Positions 17,200-23,293 of a stretch of 64,000 nucleotides of DNA are shown piece by piece. Numbering within the stretch: the stretch's first letter is position 1; each line of letters begins with the position of its first letter. A program made the translations under genes and the position numbers. This DNA is from Pseudonocardia sp. HH130630-07. GTDB taxonomy: Bacteria > Actinomycetota > Actinomycetes > Mycobacteriales > Pseudonocardiaceae. The stretch is from the NCBI RefSeq assembly GCF_001698125.1, contig NZ_CP013854.1, positions 1,178,001 to 1,242,000 of the forward strand, in the 5' to 3' direction. The notes under the pieces were generated by a model. The model was given only the letters and a program-made list of their open reading frames with translations. It ran no database searches and was not told the origin of the DNA.

Positions 17200-17454
17200 A
17201 TGCGCAGCGAGCGAGTCACGGTGACGCTGCCGGCCGATCTGGTGGCAGAGGCGCGGGACGCGGTGTCCCGCGGATCGGCGGCGAGCCTGTCCGCCTACGT
17301 GGCGGAAGCGGTCCGGGACCGGCAGGACAGGGACCGTTCCCTGGCCACGCTGGCCGATCTCTACGGCGGCCCCCCGCCGCCCGACGAGCTGGACGCCGCA
17401 CGGCGCTCCCTGCGCCCGGCCCCGCCGGTGGCCGTCGGCGCAGCCGCACGATGA
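17200..17454 (+). CDS. ribbon-helix-helix antitoxin (VapB-like)
   Basis: An 84-residue protein beginning with a ribbon-helix-helix DNA-binding module (RSERVTVTLPADLVAEARDAV, SAASLSAYVAEAVRDRQDRD) followed by a flexible Pro/Ala tail that would wrap the toxin. Its stop overlaps the start of the PIN-domain gene (ATGA), the usual antitoxin-first arrangement. It probably represses its own promoter as a complex with the toxin. Confidence 0.8.
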   Translation: MRSERVTVTLPADLVAEARDAVSRGSAASLSAYVAEAVRDRQDRDRSLATLADLYGGPPPPDELDAARRSLRPAPPVAVGAAAR

Positions 17455-17843
17455 TCGGTGGACGCGTACTCGACGCCTCGGCCCTGACGGCCTTCGCCAC
17501 CGGCCGCCCGGTCTACATGCGGGCCCTGGTCTGGGCCGCGGTGGAGGAGAACATCGTGCTCGCGGTGCCGAGCGCCGCACTCGGCCGCGCCTGGTCGATG
17601 GTGGACGCGGAACACCACTCCGCCCTGCAGGTGCTGCTCGGCCTGCCGAACACGGTGATCCACGAGCTGTCGCCGGAGGGCGCCCAGGAGGCCGGGCTGC
17701 TGCTGGCCACCCAGGGTCTGGACGACATCGTCGTCGGGCAGGTCGTCACGACCGCCCGCCGGCGTGGCTGGCCGGCCGTCACCGGCGACCCGGGGACACT
17801 GCGCAAGCTGGACCCGATGGTCCCGATCGAGGAACTGCCGTAG
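17451..17843 (+). CDS. PIN-domain ribonuclease toxin (VapC-like)
   Basis: A 130-residue PIN-domain protein. The first acidic residue is in VLDASAL at residues 6-12 and the last in VTGDPGTLRKL; DDIVVGQVVTTARRRGWPAV is the typical preceding helix and strand. These proteins cleave tRNA or rRNA when released from the antitoxin. Translationally coupled to the antitoxin and convergent with the tyrosine-phosphatase gene (7-base gap). The RNA target cannot be predicted. Confidence 0.8.
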   Translation: MIGGRVLDASALTAFATGRPVYMRALVWAAVEENIVLAVPSAALGRAWSMVDAEHHSALQVLLGLPNTVIHELSPEGAQEAGLLLATQGLDDIVVGQVVTTARRRGWPAVTGDPGTLRKLDPMVPIEELP

Positions 17844-17850
17844 GCCCGGC

Positions 17851-18611
17851 TCAGCCCGCCTCCTCGTCACGGAGACGAGAACGCAGGTTGGCCAGCTCGT
17901 CGTCGGTGAGGCCGTGCGTGCGCAGCCATTCGACCGGGCCGCCGTAGCGCTCGTCGAGCGCCCGGAGGAACGCGTCCATCACCTCGGCGCGCGGGCGGTG
18001 CCGGTCCAGCTCCGCCGCCGAGGGCATCGGCAACCCGTGGCTGGACGTCCAGCGGCGGAACATCGCGTCGATCGGGCCGGCCGACAGCGCGTAGTCGGCC
18101 ACCACCGCGTCGCGCTCGACGCCGGCCGCCGAGGCGACCAGCGCCACGAGGACGCCGGTCCGGTCCTTGCCCGCCGCGCAGTGCACGACGGTCGCGCCGG
18201 TCTCCCGCTCCGCGATCCGCCGCACCCCGTCGACCACGCTGGCCGCCCGGTCGCCGAGGTAGCCGAGGTAGATCCCGACCAGCGGATCGGACTCGTCGTC
18301 GGCGGGTGGCAGCTCGCGGGCGTCCTCCGGGATGAAGCTGAGCCGGTGCACCGTCACCCCCGCCGCGGCGAGCGCACCCCGTCCGTAGGTGACGAGCTCC
18401 TCGTCCTTGCGCAGGTCCAGGACCTGCACGACGCCGAGCTCACCGGTCAGCCGGGCGACGTCGGCCGGGCTCAGCGCCTCCAGCTCCTCCGTCCGGAACA
18501 CCCCCCCCCCCGGCGGACCCGGCCGCCCCCGGCGAGCGGGAGGCCGCCGAGATCACGGGCGTTCGAGAGGCCGTCGAAGGTCAACCAGCGTTCCGTCACC
18601 GGATCCGTCAC
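17851..18611 (-). pseudogene. tyrosine phosphatase (PtpB-like), frameshifted at a G11 tract
   Basis: The C-terminal 216 residues form a continuous frame with the phosphatase P-loop HCAAGKDRTG, typical of PtpB-like protein tyrosine/phosphoinositide phosphatases. The expected N-terminus, LTFDGLSNARDLGGLPLAGG, is encoded just upstream (18611 to 18512) in another frame and is joined to the rest only if the run of 11 G (18501-18511 on this strand) gains 1 or loses 2 bases. The GTG at 18611 has a TAGGCT box 6 bases upstream, which supports it as the real start. Either a sequencing slip, a broken gene, or a slippage-switched gene. The part from 18501 down could also be translated from an internal GTG. 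Confidence 0.75.
18501..18511. repeat. homopolymer C11/G11 tract inside phosphatase gene
   Basis: Eleven consecutive C on the + strand (G on the coding strand), at the exact point where the phosphatase frame breaks. In-frame lengths would be 9 or 12. Confidence 0.9.
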
Positions 18612-18617
18612 GCTGCC

Positions 18618-18623
18618 AGCCTA
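18618..18623 (-). promoter_or_regulatory. -10 box TAGGCT of leaderless phosphatase promoter
   Basis: TAGGCT-N6-GTG; it marks 18611 as the original start codon of the frameshifted phosphatase. Confidence 0.5.
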
Positions 18624-18629
18624 GGCCGC

Positions 18630-19103
18630 TCAGCGGCCGTGCGCGGGTGGTCTGCGCAACGCGGCGGGGAGCCGGCGGGCGCCGTCGCCCTGCACCGCGG
18701 CGGCATCCTCGGGGTTGACCAACCGGCACGACGTCATGGACAGGCAGCCGCAGCCGATGCACCCGTCCAGACCGTCGCGCAGGGCCGTGAGCGCCTCGAT
18801 CTGCTCGTCCAGCCGCCCCCGCCACGCCTTCGACAGCCGCGACCAGTCGTTCTTGGTCGGCGTCCGCTCCGCGGGCAGCGCGTCCAGTGCGGACCGCACC
18901 TCGTCCAGGCCCACCCCGAGCGAGCGGGCGGCCCGGATGAACGCCAGCCGGCGCAGCACGCTGCGCCGGTACCGGCGCTGGCCACCGGAGGTCCGGCTCG
19001 CGGTCACCAGCCCCTCGCGCTCGTAGTACCGCAGCGCCGAGTGCGGGAACCCGCTGCGCTCGACGATCTCGCCGATCGTCAGCAGATCACCTGACTCCAC
19101 CAC
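18630..19103 (-). CDS. soxR: redox-sensitive transcriptional activator SoxR
   Basis: A 157-residue MerR-family activator that senses redox-active compounds through a [2Fe-2S] cluster. The MerR helix-turn-helix (LLTIGEIVERSGFPHSALRYYEREGL) opens the protein, the dimerisation helix follows, and the cluster motif CIGCGCLSMTSC (C-x2-C-x-C-x5-C) is at residues 115-126. Two adjacent GTG codons follow GGAGGGGG, so the start is either 19103 or 19100. A dyad typical of a MerR operator lies 22 bases upstream. No obvious target gene is adjacent. Confidence 0.93.
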   Translation of the reverse strand: MVESGDLLTIGEIVERSGFPHSALRYYEREGLVTASRTSGGQRRYRRSVLRRLAFIRAARSLGVGLDEVRSALDALPAERTPTKNDWSRLSKAWRGRLDEQIEALTALRDGLDGCIGCGCLSMTSCRLVNPEDAAAVQGDGARRLPAALRRPPAHGR

Positions 19104-19124
19104 GCCCCCTCCGGCCGACCGAAC

Positions 19125-19142
19125 ACTGAAGTTCGATTCAGT
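19125..19142. promoter_or_regulatory. SoxR-box candidate, ACTGAA-N6-TTCAGT
   Basis: A perfect 18-bp dyad upstream of soxR, of the length and style of MerR-family operators. It probably mediates soxR autoregulation or a divergent promoter. Confidence 0.5.
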
Positions 19143-19444
19143 ATCACGCCGTCGACCGCGTGCGCGCCACCTGCGCGATCGACCGCCCGCCGGAGCCGAC
19201 GGGCCGCCCGCAGGTTGCCCCGGCACCCGACACAAGATCGATTTCTCGGTGAGCGGTGCGTGCTGCGCGGTGACCGACACCCTCGGGGCTGGACCTCGGC
19301 GACGGAGCCCTCTACGGTTCTGTGCAAGTCATCACGGCCCGATCACGAGCGGGCCAGGAGCCGGACTCCCCGACCGGCTCACCCGGGACCCCCGACCCGG
19401 CCGCTCGTACGGTGTCGTCCGTTGATCGCGAAAGGCTGCTCCCC
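19143..19444. other. 302-base intergenic region between soxR and the transglycosylase gene
   Basis: I find no coding signature here. An in-frame GTG at 19322 would extend the transglycosylase by 41 residues but has no ribosome site. I looked for the conserved blocks of a cyclic-di-AMP (ydaO) riboswitch, which often precedes actinobacterial wall hydrolases, and did not recognise them. Confidence 0.5.
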
Positions 19445-20353
19445 TTGCCAGCACACCGCTCCCCCGGTGGTCGTCGTGCGTTCCCCCGACCCATGGCGAC
19501 CGCTCCCGTTGCACCGACCGCCGCGATGACCGCGGCACCCCTCGCCCCCACGGCGCCGACGTCGCACGCCACGCGCGCCATGAGCCGCGGCGCCGCCGCA
19601 CGCCGCGCCGGTACCCGTACCGCCGCGACCGGCGCGACCTTCGGCGTGCTCGCCTCCGGCGCCTTCGCCGCGGTCGTCCCGACCACACTGGACGGCACGG
19701 CGACCCAGGCGGACGCCGAGGAGACCACCCAGGCGACCGCCCTGGCCGCCTTCGAGACCGGCATCCCGTCGTCGGCTCAGACCGCCGACGGCAGCCCCTC
19801 GGGCTACTTCAGCCCGGTCTCCTTCGAGCACTCCGGGGCCGCCACCGGCGCCCTGCAGGCGGCCGCCCCGGCGCAGGACGCCGACCTGGCCTCGCTCGGC
19901 AAGGCGCACGAGATCGCCGGGAAGATCGCCGAGGAGCACCGCAAGGCCGCCGAGGCCGAGTCGAAGCGCCAGGCCGAGCTCGCCGAGCTGGAGGCGCTCA
20001 AGTCCAAGGGCGGTGTCGACAGCTGGATCGCCTCGGCGCTGGACCACATGGGTCTGTCGCAGTCGTACTCCAGCGGGCTCAAGCGCATCATCATGAAGGA
20101 GTCCAACGGCAACCCGGACGCCATCAACGACTGGGACTCCAACGCCGCGGCCGGCAACCCGTCCGAGGGCCTGATGCAGGTCATCCCCTCGACCTTCGAT
20201 GCCTACGTGCACCCCGACTTCGCCGACCGCGAGATCACCGACCCGGTCGCGAACATCACCGCGGGCGTGCGCTACATGATCGACCGGTACGGTCTGGAGA
20301 CCCTCGACGCGGGCGGTCGCACCGGATCGCACGGCGGATACATCGGGTACTGA
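19445..20353 (+). CDS. secreted lytic transglycosylase-like (SLT) domain protein
   Basis: About 302 residues. A basic Ala-rich N-terminus with a hydrophobic stretch (ATFGVLASGAFAAVVPTTL) acts as a signal or anchor, a coiled-coil segment follows (LGKAHEIAGKIAEEHRKAAEAESKRQAELAELEALK), and the C-terminal SLT domain carries the catalytic Glu in IIMKESNGNPDAIN and the family block GLMQVIPSTFDAY. It should cleave peptidoglycan glycan strands outside the cell. The TTG at 19445, 9 bases after AAAGG, is my choice of start; ATG 19493 is an alternative. Confidence 0.82.
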   Translation: MPAHRSPGGRRAFPRPMATAPVAPTAAMTAAPLAPTAPTSHATRAMSRGAAARRAGTRTAATGATFGVLASGAFAAVVPTTLDGTATQADAEETTQATALAAFETGIPSSAQTADGSPSGYFSPVSFEHSGAATGALQAAAPAQDADLASLGKAHEIAGKIAEEHRKAAEAESKRQAELAELEALKSKGGVDSWIASALDHMGLSQSYSSGLKRIIMKESNGNPDAINDWDSNAAAGNPSEGLMQVIPSTFDAYVHPDFADREITDPVANITAGVRYMIDRYGLETLDAGGRTGSHGGYIGY

Positions 20354-20373
20354 GCCCGATCTCGTCTCGACCC

Positions 20374-20412
20374 CGGCGGCGGCCGGCAGGGTGACCCTGC
20401 CGGCCGCCGCCG
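20374..20412. terminator. GC-rich hairpin terminator after the transglycosylase gene
   Basis: A perfect 18-bp stem (CGGCGGCGGCCGGCAGGG) with a TGA loop, 21 bases after the stop codon; no T tract. Confidence 0.7.
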
Positions 20413-20424
20413 TCGTTGTGGGTC

Positions 20425-20443
20425 AGCAAACGTAATATTTGCT
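20425..20443. promoter_or_regulatory. inverted repeat AGCAAA-N7-TTTGCT over a TAATAT box
   Basis: An AT-rich dyad in an otherwise GC-rich region, containing TAATAT (20433-20438), an excellent -10 hexamer, 35 bases before the acyltransferase start. Likely a regulated promoter. Confidence 0.5.
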
Positions 20444-20473
20444 TTACCCGCACTCGAGAGGAGCGCGCCGCTC

Positions 20474-22213
20474 GTGACCTCCACCGGTGGTACCGGCCCG
20501 ATCCGCACCGCAGCCGCCCGGCAGGCGCGCTTCCGGCCCGAGCTACAGGGCCTGCGTGCGCTCGCGGTGGTGCTGGTCGTCGTGTACCACGTGTGGGTCG
20601 GCCGGGTCTCCGGCGGCGTCGACGTCTTCTTCCTGATCACCGGCTTCCTGATCATCGGCGGGCTGTACCGCGCCGGGCTGCGGGGCCGGGTCGACCTGCA
20701 CGCCCGCCTGAGCACCGCCCTGCTGGTGCTCGGCGGGTCCTCGCTGGCGTTCTCGGTCTACCTCACGGTGGTGAACCAGCCGCTGGCCTACTTCCACTCC
20801 CTCACCCGGGTCTGGGAGTTCGCGCTCGGCGGGCTGCTCGCCCTGTGGATCGGCCGGATCGAGCACCGCCCCGAGCTGACGCCCGCGGTGCGGGCCGGTC
20901 TCGGCTGGTTCGGTGTGCTGGCCCTGGTGTCCTGCGGGGTGCTGCTCCAGGTCGACCGTGCGTTCCCGGGCTGGGCCGCCCTCTGGCCCACGCTCGCCGC
21001 GGCCGCGGTGCTCGTGGCGGGCGACTCCGGGCACCAGATGGGCGTCGACCGGCTGCTCCGCGGCCCGGTCCTGCGCACCGTCGGCGACCTCTCGTTCCCG
21101 CTCTACCTGTGGCACTGGCCGATCCTGGTGCTGACGCTGGTCCACACCGGCTCCGACCGGCTCTCGCTCACCGCGGGCACCCTGGTGATCGGCGCGTCGT
21201 TCGTGCTGGCCTGGCTCACCCACCGGTTCGTCGAGCAGCCGATCGCCCGGCTGGACGTCCGGCGGGCGCTGCGTACCTGCGGGGTGCTCGCGCTCGTGGT
21301 GCTCGTCGGGTCGGCAGGCTGGTTCGGCGTCGCCACGGCGCGGGCCTCGGTGCAGGCCGACGCCGGCTCGGCGAGCCACCCGGGCGCCGGAGCGCTCACC
21401 GCGGACGTCGGGTTCGCCGACCTGTCCGCGACCGACCCGGAGCCGGAGCTGACGCCGTCACTGGTGGGCGCGCCGGACGACTGGAGCTACCACCGCGGCA
21501 CCTGGGACTGCGGGACCGTGCCGCGCGACGGCGTCGAGATGCAGCACTGCACGATCCCGCCGCCGGGTGACGGTCCCCCGGAGCGCACCATCGCCGTCAT
21601 CGGCGACTCGCACATCCAGCAGTACATCGCGTCCCTCATGCCGGTCGCCGCGCAGCGGCACTGGGAGATCGTCGCGCTGTTCCGGGGCGCCTGCCCCTTC
21701 TCGACGGTGTCGGAGACCGACCCGGCCGACGAGGACTGCACCGCCTTCAACGCGGCCGCGGCCGCCGAGGTGATCGACCTGCAGCCGGACGCCCTGCTGA
21801 CGCTCGCCACGCGGGAGGTCCGGCCCGGCCTCACCGAGGTGACCCCGCAGGGTTTCGTGGACGCCTGGTGGCGGATGCAGGACGCCGGGATCCCGGTCGT
21901 CGCGGTCCGGGACAACCCGCGGCCGCCGTTCTCGGTGCCGGAGTGCGTCGGCACCGAGGGCAGGCACGCCGAGGCGTGCGGGCTGTCCCGGCACGACGTC
22001 TACCCGATGCTCCCGCCGTACGCGGCGCTGCCGGACGTCCCGCCGGACGTGTCGTTCATCGACACCGCACCGGCGATCTGCGATCCCGAACTCTGCCCCG
22101 CGGAGGTCGGCAACGTGCTGGTCTACATGGACGACAACCACCTGACCGCCACCTACGCCGAGACGATGGCGCCGCTGTTCTCCGAGCACTTCGAGCACCA
22201 GCTCGGCTGGTGA
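20474..22213 (+). CDS. acyltransferase-3 / SGNH two-domain membrane protein with internal deletion
   Basis: A 579-residue OafA-like protein for O-acylation of a surface polysaccharide. The N-terminal acyltransferase-3 start is intact, with the R-x10-H catalytic motif (R28, H39) and VDVFFLITGFLIIGG. Near residue 75 it jumps from RGRVDL straight to ARLSTALLVLGGSSLAFSVYLT; the usual 130-150 residues in between, with the arginine-rich loop and the WSLxVEEQFY block, are absent. The C-terminal SGNH domain (TIAVIGDSHIQQY, DNHLTATYAETM) is complete. GTG start. Activity of the acyltransferase half is doubtful. Confidence 0.85.
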   Translation: MTSTGGTGPIRTAAARQARFRPELQGLRALAVVLVVVYHVWVGRVSGGVDVFFLITGFLIIGGLYRAGLRGRVDLHARLSTALLVLGGSSLAFSVYLTVVNQPLAYFHSLTRVWEFALGGLLALWIGRIEHRPELTPAVRAGLGWFGVLALVSCGVLLQVDRAFPGWAALWPTLAAAAVLVAGDSGHQMGVDRLLRGPVLRTVGDLSFPLYLWHWPILVLTLVHTGSDRLSLTAGTLVIGASFVLAWLTHRFVEQPIARLDVRRALRTCGVLALVVLVGSAGWFGVATARASVQADAGSASHPGAGALTADVGFADLSATDPEPELTPSLVGAPDDWSYHRGTWDCGTVPRDGVEMQHCTIPPPGDGPPERTIAVIGDSHIQQYIASLMPVAAQRHWEIVALFRGACPFSTVSETDPADEDCTAFNAAAAAEVIDLQPDALLTLATREVRPGLTEVTPQGFVDAWWRMQDAGIPVVAVRDNPRPPFSVPECVGTEGRHAEACGLSRHDVYPMLPPYAALPDVPPDVSFIDTAPAICDPELCPAEVGNVLVYMDDNHLTATYAETMAPLFSEHFEHQLGW

Positions 22214-22225
22214 CCCGGGGCGGGC

Positions 22226-22441
22226 TCAGGCGGGCCGGGCCCGGCGGCCGTCGACGCTCACGACGTCGCCCCGGTTCAGCCGGGCGCCGCGGCGGTGCTC
22301 GGGCTCGCCGTTGACCGTCACCAGCCCGGCCTCCAGGAGCTCCTTGGCGTGGCCCCCGTCCTCGGCGAGGTTCGCGAGCTTGAGGAACTGGCCGATCCGG
22401 ATCGGCTCCTCGCGGATCGGCACGTCCTGCGGGGTCGTCAT
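22226..22441 (-). CDS. S4-domain RNA-binding protein (YbcJ/YaaA-like)
   Basis: A 71-residue protein that is almost entirely one S4 domain: IRIGQFLKLANLAEDGGHAKELLEAGLVTVNGEPEHRRGARLNRGDVVSVDG. Such small S4 proteins bind structured RNA, often rRNA. It is divergent from a methyltransferase gene with 33 bases between the starts, suggesting a shared bidirectional promoter. Confidence 0.85.
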   Translation of the reverse strand: MTTPQDVPIREEPIRIGQFLKLANLAEDGGHAKELLEAGLVTVNGEPEHRRGARLNRGDVVSVDGRRARPA

Positions 22442-22460
22442 GGCGCCATTGTGCGCGCCG

Positions 22461-22466
22461 TAGCAT
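22461..22466 (+). promoter_or_regulatory. -10 box TAGCAT upstream of methyltransferase
   Basis: TAGCAT-N8-GTG, a near-leaderless arrangement between the two divergent starts. Confidence 0.45.
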
Positions 22467-22474
22467 CGTCCGGC

Positions 22475-23080
22475 GTGGGTGACCACTACTTCAGCGCCAC
22501 GCCGACCGCCGCCAGCCGGCCCGGCTCGGTCCGGCTGCACACGTCCGGTGTCGATCTCGAGCTGGCGACCGACGCCGGGGTCTTCTCCGGCTCCCGGATC
22601 GACCGCGGGACGAAGGTGCTGCTCGACAGCGCCCCCATGCCGCCGGTCCGCGGCCCGCTGCTGGACGTCGGCTGCGGCTACGGCCCGATCGCCCTCACCG
22701 TCGCGTCCCGGCGGCGACGGCTGCCGGTGTGGGCGGTGGACGTGAACGAGCGCGCGCTCGGCCTCACCCGGTCCAACGCCGAGGCCGCGGGCCTGGGCAA
22801 CGTCACCGCCTGCCGGCCGGACGAGGTCCCCGCCGACGTGACGTTCGCCGGGATCTACTCGAACCCGCCGATCCGTTCCGGCAAGGGCACGCTGCACGAG
22901 CTGATGCTGCGCTGGCTGCCCCGGATGGCCCCGGGCGGTCGGGCGTACCTCGTGGTCGCGAAGAACCTCGGCTCGGACTCGCTGCACCGCTGGCTGGAGG
23001 ACGAGCAGGGCTACCCGACGACCCGGCTGCTCTCCGAGAAGGGCTACCGGGTGCTGGAGGTCGCGCCGCGGGAGGCCTGA
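22475..23080 (+). CDS. class I SAM-dependent methyltransferase (RsmC/RlmG-like)
   Basis: A 201-residue methyltransferase of the small-domain MTS family. Motif I is LLDVGCGYGPIALTVA, the acidic loop VWAVDVNERALGL, and the N-methylation motif NPP in YSNPPIRSGKGTLHELM identifies a base-amino methyltransferase of the 16S rRNA guanine-N2 RsmC type. Only the catalytic C-terminal domain of RsmC is present, as usual in actinomycetes. The GTG start and the adjacent RNA-binding S4 gene fit an rRNA-modification role. Confidence 0.88.
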   Translation: MGDHYFSATPTAASRPGSVRLHTSGVDLELATDAGVFSGSRIDRGTKVLLDSAPMPPVRGPLLDVGCGYGPIALTVASRRRRLPVWAVDVNERALGLTRSNAEAAGLGNVTACRPDEVPADVTFAGIYSNPPIRSGKGTLHELMLRWLPRMAPGGRAYLVVAKNLGSDSLHRWLEDEQGYPTTRLLSEKGYRVLEVAPREA

Positions 23081-23085
23081 GACGG

Positions 23086-23120
23086 ACGAAGGGCCCCGGA
23101 TGAGATCCGGGGCCCTTCGT
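23086..23120. terminator. hairpin terminator between methyltransferase and tRNA gene
   Basis: A perfect 16-bp stem (ACGAAGGGCCCCGGAT) with loop GAG, between convergent transcription units; it ends 2 bases from the tRNA 3' end. Confidence 0.75.
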
Positions 23121-23122
23121 GG

Positions 23123-23199
23123 TGGTAGCGGGGGTAGGATTCGAACCTACGACCTCTGGGTTATGAGCCCAGCGAGCTACCGAGCTGCTCCACCCCGCG
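23123..23199 (-). tRNA. initiator tRNA-fMet (CAU)
   Basis: A 77-nt cloverleaf: acceptor CGCGGGG, D arm AGCAGCTCGGTAGCTC, anticodon loop CTCATAA, T arm GTAGGTTCGAATCCTAC, and an encoded CCA. Two initiator hallmarks are present: no Watson-Crick pair at 1:72, and three consecutive G:C pairs at the base of the anticodon stem (GGG/CCC). Confidence 0.96.
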
Positions 23200-23293
23200 C
23201 CGTCCGGGACCGTGAACGATCCCGTCTGTGTTGTGTCACCACCGTACACCGGCGCTTCCGGCACCCCCGACGGGGGGTGCCGGAACCGCTGCG

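Noticed and set aside
19143..19444. Cyclic-di-AMP (ydaO) riboswitch before the transglycosylase gene
   Set aside because: Conserved blocks could not be recognised by eye; a covariance-model search would decide.
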